Below, piece after piece: positions 1-8,027 of a DNA stretch of 64,000 nt (position 1 is the stretch's first letter; every line of letters begins with the position of its first letter). The position numbers and the translations under genes are program-made. Origin of the DNA: Carboxylicivirga taeanensis (GTDB lineage Bacteria; Bacteroidota; Bacteroidia; Bacteroidales; Marinilabiliaceae); assembly GCF_051851475.1 (NCBI RefSeq), contig NZ_JBPUSJ010000009.1, forward strand, positions 123,156 to 187,155, in the 5' to 3' direction. The notes under the pieces are model-generated. The model did not search any database, was not told the origin of the DNA, and worked only from the letters and a program-made list of their open reading frames with translations.

Positions 1-2
1 TT

Positions 3-2327
3 CCTTTCGCAAATATTAGTATTCTGAGCGGCAGAGCCGGCAGCGTTAGCAACGAAAAGGGAGAATTTTCATTTATCACCAATCAATATTTACCGTTCCA
101 ACTGCAGGTTTCATCCATCGGCTATCACACCAAAAGCATCCGAATAAACACCATAAATGAAGCTCAATCGATAAAGCTAACACTATTACTTAAGCAAGAA
201 AGTTTAGAAGAAGTGAATATTGAAGGTGAAAGGACGGAGCAGTCATTTACCCGTCTCGATCCAAAACTAACGCATCGCCTGCCCGATGCCGGAGGAGGCA
301 ATATTGAAGGCCTTGTTAAGAGTCAAATGGGCGTATCATCCAATAACGAGCTAAGCTCTCAATACCGCGTTAGAGGAGGTAACTACGATGAAAACTTGGT
401 TTATGTCAATGACATTGAAATCTATCGGCCTTTCTTAATTCGTTCCGGACAGCAGGAAGGCTTAAGCTTTGTCAACCCCAACCTGATTTCATCACTTAAA
501 TTTTCACCGGGGGGCTTTGAGGCCCAATATGGCGATAAGATGGCCTCCGTGCTTGATGTACGCTACAAGACACCCCAACAATTGGCCGGAAGTATATCCG
601 CCAGTCTGCTGGGTGCTTCTGCACACCTTGAAGGCTGTTCAAAAGATAAACGGTTCACGGCTATTGCCGGAGTTCGATACAAAACCAACCAATACCTCCT
701 GGGTTCTTTGGATGTGAGCGGCGATTATAATCCCAGTTTCTTCGACACTCAGACGTTTCTGACCTATCAGCTGAGTGATAAATGGCAACTGGAAGCCCTG
801 GGCTACTATTCCGAAAATAATTACCGGTTTCAACCAGTCGATCGAGAAACCTCTTTTGGCACCATCAACGAGGCTAAAAAGCTAAAGGTTTACTTTGAGG
901 GCCGTGAAAAAGATGTGTTTCAAACTGGTTTGGGCGCGGTTTCCCTCAATTTCTCGCCCAATAGTGAACACCGCTACAGGTTAACGGCTATGGGCTACCG
1001 CACCTATGAGGAGGTTACCTACGACATTATGGGCCAATATTGGTTGCAAAACATTGAGAATTTAGACGGTTCTACACCTAACCCACAAGAAGATGGCATC
1101 CAGAATATTGGAGTTGGCACTAACCTCGAACATGCCCGCAACGATTTATTGGGCAGTATTCAAAACCTGGCCATTAAAGGGCAACATACAGCAGGAAACC
1201 ATTTGATAACCTGGCAGCTGAAATACCAACACGAATATTTTAAAGACTACATCAACGAATGGGAAATGCGCGACTCGGCCGACTACTCGCTTCCCTATTC
1301 CGATAAAGAAGTAAGATTAATGTACAGCTACAACAGCGAGAACACCACGCGCAGTAATCGCATCACCAGCTATGTACAGGATGAATTTAAACTTCAAACA
1401 CAAAACGGCTATATCCTTGTTAATGCCGGGGTGAGAACCAACTATTGGGACTTTAACAACGAATTCCTCATCAGTCCCAGAATTAACTTACTTTACTACC
1501 CAAACACGGCCATTAAAACGCGCTACCGACTGGCAGGCGGCATCTATTACCAGTCACCTTTCTACCGGGAAATACGTCGTCCTGACGGCTCCATCAATGA
1601 TAAAATCAAGGCACAAAAATCCATTCAACTGGTTGGTGGCTTTGATCATATTTTCGAAGCCATGGAGCGGGAGTTTAAGTTCACTGCCGAAGGCTACTAC
1701 AAACATATGACCCGCCTCAACCCCTATCAAATTGATAACGTACGCATTCGCTATTTGGGCCACAACAATGCCAAAGGCTATGCAGCAGGTATTGATTTTA
1801 AAGTACACGGCGAGTTTGTTCAAGGCGTTGAATCGTGGGCCAACCTCTCACTGATGAAAACAGAAGAAGATTTGCTGGATGACTTTTATTTAACAACAGA
1901 TGAGGAAGGCCAGCCAACCATCGTTTATCCGGGATACATTCCCAGACCATCCGATCAACGCGTCTCTTTCTCATTGTTCTTTCAGGACTATCTGCCCAGT
2001 AACCCTGATTTCAGAGTTAACCTCAACTTGCTTTTTGCCACTGACTTACCATTTGGTCCACCCAATTCGCCCCGCTACCAGGCCGTCAACCGCATGCCAG
2101 CCTACCGACGGGTGGACATTGGGTTCTCCAAAGATTTAACCGGCTGGCTCAACCAAAAACACAGCCTCGTAAAAAATTGCTGGATCAGTCTTGAAGTTTT
2201 CAACCTGTTTAACATTAGTAACACCATTTCCTACTATTGGGTGAATGACATACACAATCGCCAGTATGCAGTCCCCAACTACCTTACTTCAAGGCGCCTC
2301 AACCTTAAATTAGCCGCATCATTTTAA
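3..2327 (+). CDS. TonB-dependent outer-membrane receptor, 5' end outside window
   Basis: The reading frame is open from the first bases of the window, so this is the 3' part of a longer gene; a GTG at 213 is internal, not a start. The first ~70 residues end a carboxypeptidase-regulatory-like beta-sandwich (NEKGEFSF motif). They are followed by a plug domain with QYRVRGGNYDENLVYVNDIEIYRP and then a long beta-barrel rich in aromatic, alternating residues, ending in a C-terminal Phe (LKLAASF) as expected for BAM-assembled barrels. Family knowledge: such proteins import siderophores, cobalamin or glycans using TonB energy. The substrate cannot be told. It lacks an adjacent SusD partner, so it is probably not a classical SusC. 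Confidence 0.9.
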   Translation, partial: PFANISILSGRAGSVSNEKGEFSFITNQYLPFQLQVSSIGYHTKSIRINTINEAQSIKLTLLLKQESLEEVNIEGERTEQSFTRLDPKLTHRLPDAGGGNIEGLVKSQMGVSSNNELSSQYRVRGGNYDENLVYVNDIEIYRPFLIRSGQQEGLSFVNPNLISSLKFSPGGFEAQYGDKMASVLDVRYKTPQQLAGSISASLLGASAHLEGCSKDKRFTAIAGVRYKTNQYLLGSLDVSGDYNPSFFDTQTFLTYQLSDKWQLEALGYYSENNYRFQPVDRETSFGTINEAKKLKVYFEGREKDVFQTGLGAVSLNFSPNSEHRYRLTAMGYRTYEEVTYDIMGQYWLQNIENLDGSTPNPQEDGIQNIGVGTNLEHARNDLLGSIQNLAIKGQHTAGNHLITWQLKYQHEYFKDYINEWEMRDSADYSLPYSDKEVRLMYSYNSENTTRSNRITSYVQDEFKLQTQNGYILVNAGVRTNYWDFNNEFLISPRINLLYYPNTAIKTRYRLAGGIYYQSPFYREIRRPDGSINDKIKAQKSIQLVGGFDHIFEAMEREFKFTAEGYYKHMTRLNPYQIDNVRIRYLGHNNAKGYAAGIDFKVHGEFVQGVESWANLSLMKTEEDLLDDFYLTTDEEGQPTIVYPGYIPRPSDQRVSFSLFFQDYLPSNPDFRVNLNLLFATDLPFGPPNSPRYQAVNRMPAYRRVDIGFSKDLTGWLNQKHSLVKNCWISLEVFNLFNISNTISYYWVNDIHNRQYAVPNYLTSRRLNLKLAASF

Positions 2328-2427
2328 AGATATTTCGAACCAGATCAACAGCATTTGCAATAAAACAGAACTTTAAACCGATTTTTACGTAAATTTACCT
2401 GTTACATTTATTTTGGGAATCTATAAA

Positions 2428-3603
2428 ATGACACAACTCGCCCCAACCATATTGCTTGTGGATGACTCTGCGGTTAATCTAGAAATTCTGTCGGAAGCAC
2501 TGAACAGGTATAATACTGTTGTTGCCACTAATGGCGATGATGCGATGGAGATTGCCTTTTCGAGAAACAAGCCCGATCTCATCCTTTTAGATGTGATTAT
2601 GCCAGGGTTAGACGGGTACGAAGTCTGCCAGATACTCAAAAGCAACGAACAGTCGAAAGACATTCCAATCATATTTATCACCGGACAAAATGACGCCGAA
2701 AGCATCCTAAAAGGCTTCGAAGCCGGCGCCATCGACTACATCACCAAACCCTTTAATATTCTGGAGCTGAAAGCCCGGGTTAAAACCCAGCTATCCATAA
2801 AAATGGCGCGGGATCAGAACCAACGGCTGATGAATAAGATACGAACGGTAAACAAAAAATTAACCGATAGTATTGAATATGCCCAAAAGATTCAGAATGC
2901 CAGCCTGCCTTCCAAAGAGTTTCTAAACAGGATATTGCCCGAACACTTTATCCTTTTAAAACCCAGAGACATTGTTAGTGGCGATTTCTATTGGGCTGAA
3001 CAGGCCGGCGATAAACTCATCATCGTATCGGCCGACTGCACCGGTCATGGCGTGCCCGGAGCCTTTATGAGCATGTTTGGCGTTGCCTACCTCCACGAAA
3101 TAGTTGGCAAAAATGGCATCCATCAACCTGCCGAAATAATCAATGAACTGCGACGCATAGTAATTTCGTCCCTGCGGCAAGACGAAGATAGCGAAGTGAA
3201 AGATGGCATGGACATTAGTATTGTAGCCATCGACACCCAAAAACATGAAATTGAATTTGCCGGTGCCTTTAACGACATGCTGCTGGTGCGCGACCAACAA
3301 ATGACCATTTACGAAGCGGATCATATGCCGGTATCTATTGGTGAAATCAATCAGCCGTACACAAACCATGTAGTCCCCTACAAAACAGGCGATTGCATTT
3401 ACCTGTATACAGATGGATTTCCTTCGCAGTTTGGCGGACCTAATGACAAAAAACTCATGCAAAAAGGCTTTCGAAACATGCTGCTAGAAAACCATCACTA
3501 TACCATGCAGGAACAGTTGAATATCTTCAGCAACTTCTTCGATATGTGGAAGGGCATTAACGACCAGATTGATGATGTGCTGGTTATTGGAATAAGATTA
3601 TAA
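2428..3603 (+). CDS. Response regulator with PP2C/SpoIIE-type phosphatase output
   Basis: 391 residues from the ATG at 2428; a TTG 15 bases upstream is in frame but less likely. Residues 8-120 form a receiver domain with the acidic pair DD at 12-13, phospho-acceptor D55 in LLDVIMPG and the conserved Lys in ITKPF. A short helical linker follows. The second half is a PP2C-like Ser/Thr phosphatase with SGDFYW, ADCTGHGVPGAFMSM and YTDGF motifs, which carry the metal-binding Asp and Gly residues. RsbU/SpoIIE-like proteins of this layout dephosphorylate anti-sigma antagonists in partner-switching pathways. No antagonist or anti-sigma gene is adjacent, so the target is unknown. Confidence 0.92.
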   Translation: MTQLAPTILLVDDSAVNLEILSEALNRYNTVVATNGDDAMEIAFSRNKPDLILLDVIMPGLDGYEVCQILKSNEQSKDIPIIFITGQNDAESILKGFEAGAIDYITKPFNILELKARVKTQLSIKMARDQNQRLMNKIRTVNKKLTDSIEYAQKIQNASLPSKEFLNRILPEHFILLKPRDIVSGDFYWAEQAGDKLIIVSADCTGHGVPGAFMSMFGVAYLHEIVGKNGIHQPAEIINELRRIVISSLRQDEDSEVKDGMDISIVAIDTQKHEIEFAGAFNDMLLVRDQQMTIYEADHMPVSIGEINQPYTNHVVPYKTGDCIYLYTDGFPSQFGGPNDKKLMQKGFRNMLLENHHYTMQEQLNIFSNFFDMWKGINDQIDDVLVIGIRL

Positions 3604-3692
3604 AACATACGAAAAACTCCACTTAAACAGAAGATAAGTTCCTGTAATAATTACAAATATGTATAACCAAACGAATTATTTGTAAATTAGGG

Positions 3693-3704
3693 GTTATTAA
3701 TAAC
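3693..3704. promoter_or_regulatory. 12-bp perfect palindrome upstream of nuclease gene
   Basis: GTTATTAATAAC is a perfect palindrome lying 16 bases before the start codon of the nuclease-like gene at 3721. Its place in the leader or core promoter suits an operator for a dimeric repressor, but no regulator is encoded next to it, and AT-rich palindromes of this length can occur by chance. Confidence 0.3.
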
Positions 3705-3720
3705 TAATAAACTCTAAACA

Positions 3721-4767
3721 ATGGACTTTTCATCAAACCTGAAGGCCTTTACTGAAAGGGTGCTAACTCTCAAACCCAAGCTTCTTACAGAAGAAGCAAC
3801 AAAAAATGGCCTCATCATGCCTTTCATACAGTTACTTGGTTATGATGTTTTTAACCCAATGGAAGTAATTCCTGAATTTATAGCTGATATAGGCACAAAG
3901 AAAGGAGAAAAGGTGGACTACGCCATCCTTCAGGAAAATAACCCAATAATGATAATTGAATGTAAGCATTGGCAAGAAAATCTTAGTGTACATAACTCTC
4001 AACTCCACAGATATTTTCATGTAACAAAAGCAAGATTTGGTTTACTTACAAATGGCGCAGAGTATCGCTTCTATACTGACTTGGAGGAATCCAACAAAAT
4101 GGACTCAGAACCCTTTCTTGTTATTGATTTTGAAAACATTAAAGATTTTGAGATTAACGAACTCAAGAAATTTCAAAAATCAAATTTCGATATAGATAAA
4201 ATAATTGATAGTGCCAGTGAACTGAAGTATTCATCAGCAATAAAGGAAATACTGGAAAAAGAACTTAACGAACCATCTGAAGAGTTCGTAAGATTTTTTG
4301 GTAAACAAATTTACTCAGGTAAAATTACTGCAAAAGTACTTGAACAATTAACTAACATTGTAAAAAAAGCAACTAATCAATCCATAAAAGAAATTGTTAA
4401 CGAGAGGCTACATGCCGCGTTAAAAAAAGAGGAAGAAACGACCATCGAAACAGAGGAAAAGGTGGAAGAAAATAAAGTTTTAACAACAGAGGAAGAAATT
4501 GAGGGCTATCACATAGTAAGATCAATTGTTAGAACCAAAATAGAAGCTGAAAGAGTTGTATTCAGAGACACACAGTCCTATTTTGGGATTCTCGTCGATG
4601 ACAATAATAGAAAACCGATTTGCAGACTGCACTTAAACGGTAACAAAAAGTACATTGGTATTTTTGATGAAAACAAAAAGGAGGAACGCATACAACTTAA
4701 CAACCTTGATGAAATCTACAACTTCTCTGATAAATTAATTGACACTGTATTACGTCATCTAAATTAA
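3721..4767 (+). CDS. Solitary HsdR N-terminal-like (PD-(D/E)xK) nuclease protein
   Basis: 348 residues. The N-terminal ~150 residues match the HsdR_N_2 type of restriction-endonuclease fold. D66 in KVDYAI, E80 and K82 in MIIECKHW form a complete PD-(D/E)xK active site, followed by the QLHRYFHVTKARFGLLTNG segment typical of these domains. The middle (about 165-270) is charged and helical. The C-terminal ~90 residues form a small separate domain of unknown role. There is no helicase, HsdM or HsdS in the window, so this is not a full type I system. It may be a stand-alone DNA-processing or defence protein. It sits just outside the left end of the integrated element and is AT-rich like it. Confidence 0.8.
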   Translation: MDFSSNLKAFTERVLTLKPKLLTEEATKNGLIMPFIQLLGYDVFNPMEVIPEFIADIGTKKGEKVDYAILQENNPIMIIECKHWQENLSVHNSQLHRYFHVTKARFGLLTNGAEYRFYTDLEESNKMDSEPFLVIDFENIKDFEINELKKFQKSNFDIDKIIDSASELKYSSAIKEILEKELNEPSEEFVRFFGKQIYSGKITAKVLEQLTNIVKKATNQSIKEIVNERLHAALKKEEETTIETEEKVEENKVLTTEEEIEGYHIVRSIVRTKIEAERVVFRDTQSYFGILVDDNNRKPICRLHLNGNKKYIGIFDENKKEERIQLNNLDEIYNFSDKLIDTVLRHLN

Positions 4768-4771
4768 AAAC

Positions 4772-4797
4772 AAAGCAGTCTTTTTAGGCTGCTTTTT
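4772..4797 (+). terminator. Rho-independent terminator after nuclease gene
   Basis: Stem AAAGCAG / CTGCTTT with a 10-base loop followed by a T-run, starting 5 bases after the stop codon of the nuclease-like gene. Confidence 0.8.
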
Positions 4798-4837
4798 AAA
4801 TATATAAAACACCAGTCCTCAGTAAGCTAATTTTCAT

Positions 4838-4845
4838 TATCTTTG
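4838..4845 (+). promoter_or_regulatory. -7 element, probably the original queCEF promoter
   Basis: TATCTTTG fits the Bacteroidota -7 consensus TAnnTTTG. It lies 17 bases before the left copy of the 23-bp repeat, so transcription would begin a few bases before the repeat. If the element is removed in silico between its repeats, this promoter sits directly upstream of the queC leader. That makes it the likely ancestral queCEF promoter, now able to read into the element. No convincing -33 TTG was found at ideal spacing. Confidence 0.5.
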
Positions 4846-4862
4846 CCCCGTATTTAAAGTAC

Positions 4863-4885
4863 CAACAGTTCGCAACCATCCTGTT
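4863..4885. repeat. attL-like copy of 23-bp direct repeat
   Basis: This 23-base segment begins CAACAGTTCG and ends CATCCTGTT, and is identical to 12436-12458. It has inverted arms AACAG / CTGTT around a 12-base centre, the form expected of a tyrosine-recombinase core site. The bases on either side differ between the two copies. The integrase gene starts 155 bases to the right. Confidence 0.85.
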
Positions 4886-4940
4886 TTCACACAATGTTTT
4901 ACCAAACAACACTATCACCTATTTTACAGATACTTATGAG

Positions 4941-4948
4941 TATATTTG
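4941..4948 (+). promoter_or_regulatory. -7 element for first integrase
   Basis: TATATTTG, a match to TAnnTTTG, lies 92 bases before the integrase ATG at 5041. The -33 element is not clear. Confidence 0.4.
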
Positions 4949-5000
4949 TATTTAACAATAACCATAAATACCCTTTGAGATAGGTGTAGAACAGGTACAG

Positions 5001-5024
5001 TGTGCAGGTAATATGTGCAGGTAA
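5001..5024 (+). repeat. Tandem 11-bp repeats, candidate integrase arm sites
   Basis: TGTGCAGGTAA occurs at 5001-5011 and again at 5014-5024, with a weaker ACAGGTAC at 4991. A related TGTGTAGGTT lies in opposite orientation near the right end (12387-12378). Repeats near both ends in inverted orientation are typical of integrase or excisionase arm-type sites. Confidence 0.45.
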
Positions 5025-5040
5025 AATAATATTAACATCT

Positions 5041-6216
5041 ATGGCTTCATTAAAACTAAGAGGGAATTCTATTTACGTAGTTCAGTATGTTGGTAATGAT
5101 TCTGTAAGAAAATCAACTGGGATTAAGATTCGTAATGCCAAAGATTGGGACTCAGCTAAGAACTTTCCAGTTTACAAAGCAAAAAACGAGAAAGGGGAAA
5201 GAATAGGCCCCAAATTGAGCTTGTTCTTAGACATGATGAATCAGGCATTTGAACAAGCTAAGAGCGGCGGTCATATAGGAGTAGCAATGCGCTACGAAGA
5301 ACTTGTAAGAATCTCTGAGAATAAAAAAATCAAACCAGATGATTTCCTATTCAATTATTGGGATAAACATATTAATTACCTCACAAACAAACCTAATCCT
5401 ACCAGGGGAGTTAAGCAGTACATCCTAACAAAGAAACACTTTCAAAGATACTTTTCTCAAAAAAATATCAACCCTACATTCCAGGACATAGATGTTAGCT
5501 TCTACCGTGAATTCCTTGTATGGATGGCAAATCAGAATTGTTTAGACCGAAATGGCGAACCCACCAATAAGAGATATAGCAATAACTATATCATGGACCA
5601 AATCAAGATATTAAAAACCGTAATGAATGCGGCATTAACAGAAGGAAAGCACAACAATACCAGCTTTAAATCATTTCAGCGCAATTATGATGCCCCTAAA
5701 GATGATGTCATCTACCTCACTCCAGAAGAAATCAACACCATAAAAGCACTTAATCTTACTGGCGTACAAGATGTGGTCAGAGATTATTTTATAATTGGCT
5801 GTTATACTGCACTCAGGTGGTCAGATTGGAATAAAGCAATCCCGACAAATGTAAAAGATGGATACTTAGTCATCCGAACTCAAAAAACATCCGGTAAAAT
5901 TTCTATACCAATCGCTAAGACAGTTCAGGACATTTGGGACAAGTGGGGCGATGACATTCCAAAGCGACCAGCAAACCCCATCGTCAATAAAATCTTAAAG
6001 GATATTGCAGCAATGGCAAAGCTACCAAAACCATCACAAGTAAGTTCTCATACCGCACGGCGTTCATTCGCCACTAACCTAATTAAAGAAGGAGCTAATC
6101 CATACGACGTAATGATGATTACAGGCCATACAACTTTGGCAAACTTTGAAAAGTACATCAGGATATCCATACAAGAAGGTGTAAAAAGATTGGCAGGACA
6201 CAGGTACTTCACATAA
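5041..6216 (+). CDS. Tyrosine recombinase/integrase 1
   Basis: 391 residues from ATG 5041; an in-frame GTG at 5002 is rejected because it would start inside the tandem arm-site repeats. The N-terminal ~90 residues form an arm-binding domain and ~95-210 a SAM-like core-binding domain. The catalytic domain carries Arg in TALRWSDW, Lys in TQKTSGK, His-x-x-Arg in SHTARRS, His in GHTTLANF and the nucleophile Tyr in EKYIRI. All catalytic residues are present. It is the Bacteroidota type common on integrative and conjugative or mobilisable elements. Being closest to attL, it is the best candidate for the enzyme that integrated this element. Confidence 0.93.
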   Translation: MASLKLRGNSIYVVQYVGNDSVRKSTGIKIRNAKDWDSAKNFPVYKAKNEKGERIGPKLSLFLDMMNQAFEQAKSGGHIGVAMRYEELVRISENKKIKPDDFLFNYWDKHINYLTNKPNPTRGVKQYILTKKHFQRYFSQKNINPTFQDIDVSFYREFLVWMANQNCLDRNGEPTNKRYSNNYIMDQIKILKTVMNAALTEGKHNNTSFKSFQRNYDAPKDDVIYLTPEEINTIKALNLTGVQDVVRDYFIIGCYTALRWSDWNKAIPTNVKDGYLVIRTQKTSGKISIPIAKTVQDIWDKWGDDIPKRPANPIVNKILKDIAAMAKLPKPSQVSSHTARRSFATNLIKEGANPYDVMMITGHTTLANFEKYIRISIQEGVKRLAGHRYFT

Positions 6217-6229
6217 AGTAAGTAAGACA

Positions 6230-7063
6230 TCAGATATCTATCCAACTAAACTCCCTAGTAGTTGAAAAGATGAATGGAATAACATAAAGTATTAGAATAT
6301 ATGACAAAACAAACACAAGCTCCCAAGTTTTAAGAATAAAAGCTTGCTCCTTAATCCAACCAACAACCAGTCGAACAATAACAACAAGTAATAGAAGAAT
6401 GGAAACAACATTAGTCAAAAACGTTTTATCTGATTTCACTAAGAACATCTCCTCAAATCCTAATCCATTTCGAGCCCCCTTAACCCTACCATTCAAAGAC
6501 CACGATGCCTTCCCTGGGGATGAATATGTTACCCTTGCCTTAAAGCCATCATCCTCCTCCAAAGCATCATCTCCAACAAATTTAAACTCAACAAGGCGAG
6601 TAGAATCCTCATTAACAATCTTATAATCAACTTTTATATCTTTTCGGCTTACCTGAACTATTTTAACGTCATATATTTCAACTTCACCCGACTTTGACTC
6701 AAAAGTAATAGGAAAACTATCTGTGAAGTCACTATAATCCACAAAAACCTCCCCATCATTCCAAACGGTTAGATATGTTTGTTTAATATTATCAAGCTCC
6801 TTTTTCTTCCAAAAGAAGCGAAAGTCCCTATCAAGTTCTCCTCCATCAGCTAGCACGCGCTCAGCACCCACACTATACGACGGAACTTTTTCACTAACAG
6901 ACATATACGGAATACCTCCAAGCACAATCGCGAAAACCAATGCAAAAATTGGAGAACGCAACACAACAACTACCTTATTAAACGACTTCCTCGTTAGCCT
7001 CATTACTTTCAAATTTACTTGCTTTAACAATCGTATACCGCTTAACTTGATTTTGTTTATCAT
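6230..7063 (-). CDS. Unknown membrane protein, partner of upstream gene
   Basis: 277 residues, family not recognised. The N-terminus is basic (KK/R-rich), followed by a transmembrane helix (about residues 38-55, SPIFALVFAIVLGG). A ~140-residue polar domain with beta-strand character follows, then two more hydrophobic helices near the C-terminus (VVSILLLLVVIVRLVVGW and LVFVLSYILILYVIPFIF). The gene overlaps the 3' end of the gene at 6978-7835 in another frame, by 86 bases from this start or 26 bases from an alternative Met codon at 7003. The two are therefore probably translated together. The pairing of a soluble protein with a membrane protein in a mobile island suggests a sensor/effector or toxin-like module, but nothing in the sequence proves it. 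Confidence 0.6.
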   Translation of the reverse strand: MINKIKLSGIRLLKQVNLKVMRLTRKSFNKVVVVLRSPIFALVFAIVLGGIPYMSVSEKVPSYSVGAERVLADGGELDRDFRFFWKKKELDNIKQTYLTVWNDGEVFVDYSDFTDSFPITFESKSGEVEIYDVKIVQVSRKDIKVDYKIVNEDSTRLVEFKFVGDDALEEDDGFKARVTYSSPGKASWSLNGRVKGARNGLGFEEMFLVKSDKTFLTNVVSILLLLVVIVRLVVGWIKEQAFILKTWELVFVLSYILILYVIPFIFSTTREFSWIDI

Positions 7064-7835
7064 TGATTACTCGCGCTGTAATTAGAATTTTACTCACTTC
7101 ATAATCATTGGCAGAGGATTGATATAGTGACCATTTTATTATAGATTCTTGTAAGAGCGTTAATTCTTTTCTATCAATATTAAAAGGAATCGTTCTATTT
7201 AATTCATCCACATATATCCTTCCGTAACCTGTAATAATATTATATTTTGTAACATTCCCTTTTATACCACTTCTGCGACCGACCTCATTGATTGAACTAA
7301 CAAACTCCTTAGTATTAAAGTCAAACTGAATGACCTTACCTACCCGAGGTCTACGAACTTGAATCTTCATATCTGAATCTCTAGTTATGGGTCGATGCAT
7401 TTGCTGCAAAGGTTTTTCCAGCACATCACACAATGCTAAATCAATCAAATCATTCTTCTCTATTATCTTCTTAACCGTAGGATTAGTGGGTTGTACATCT
7501 TGACCGGTTGCTATTTTCCATGAGTACTCAAGCATAGCATAGAAAGCAGAAGCAATAACACTTCCTCCAATTGCCACAACTGCAGGATCACCAAACACAA
7601 CAGAGACAGTCTCGATGAAGCTCCCTTTCTTTGGGGGATGTAAAAATGTTTTAACATCTGGCACACTTGCACCCTTTACTCTCACATCCCCTTTGGTTAC
7701 AAGCGTATGCGCTGTAATATTTAATGCTTTGGCTAGACCTAGTATTGAGGTACTTGCATCATATAAACTAAGCTTATTTTGTTCGGCATCCCCACCAGTA
7801 TACCGTATATCAAACGTCAATTCTTTTTCAATCAT
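6978..7835 (-). CDS. Unknown soluble protein encoded with membrane partner
   Basis: 285 residues from ATG 7835; an in-frame GTG seven codons upstream is possible. The start MIEKELTFDIRYTGGDAEQ is followed by SLYDASTSILGLAKALNITAH. A Gly/Ala-rich hydrophobic stretch (VVAIGGSVIASAFYAML) lies near residue 95-110, and a C-terminal beta-rich region of about 120 residues includes GYGRIYVDELNRTIPF. I do not recognise a characterised family. The hydrophobic segment is too weak to call a signal peptide. It lies between the two integrases and overlaps the downstream membrane-protein gene, so both likely act together as cargo of the element. Confidence 0.65.
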   Translation of the reverse strand: MIEKELTFDIRYTGGDAEQNKLSLYDASTSILGLAKALNITAHTLVTKGDVRVKGASVPDVKTFLHPPKKGSFIETVSVVFGDPAVVAIGGSVIASAFYAMLEYSWKIATGQDVQPTNPTVKKIIEKNDLIDLALCDVLEKPLQQMHRPITRDSDMKIQVRRPRVGKVIQFDFNTKEFVSSINEVGRRSGIKGNVTKYNIITGYGRIYVDELNRTIPFNIDRKELTLLQESIIKWSLYQSSANDYEVSKILITARVINDKQNQVKRYTIVKASKFESNEANEEVV

Positions 7836-8027
7836 ATGTACTAAAAAATGAGACACTTCAAATTAAATAACACTAAAACATCTCCATAAAAGTACATAAT
7901 TATATGCATTTTCATAAGCCGCTAAACAAAAACACCTTCACTATATGCCTTTGTGTTTAATACACCTGCTACAATTAATAACGAAATAGCTCCATTTTCA
8001 TGTCAATCATGAATAAAAAACTGCATT

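Noticed and set aside
2956..3462. 168-codon open frame on the minus strand
   Set aside because: Lies fully antisense to the well-supported phosphatase gene; no family motif, and the GC bias of the plus-strand gene explains it.
5002..5040. Upstream GTG start for integrase 1
   Set aside because: It would place the start within the tandem TGTGCAGGTAA sites; ATG 5041 fits the usual N-terminus of the family.
7857..8027. A second att site marking a separate element for integrase 2
   Set aside because: No sequence resembling the 23-bp core was found between the integrases; only a small GTGT/ACAC palindrome is present.
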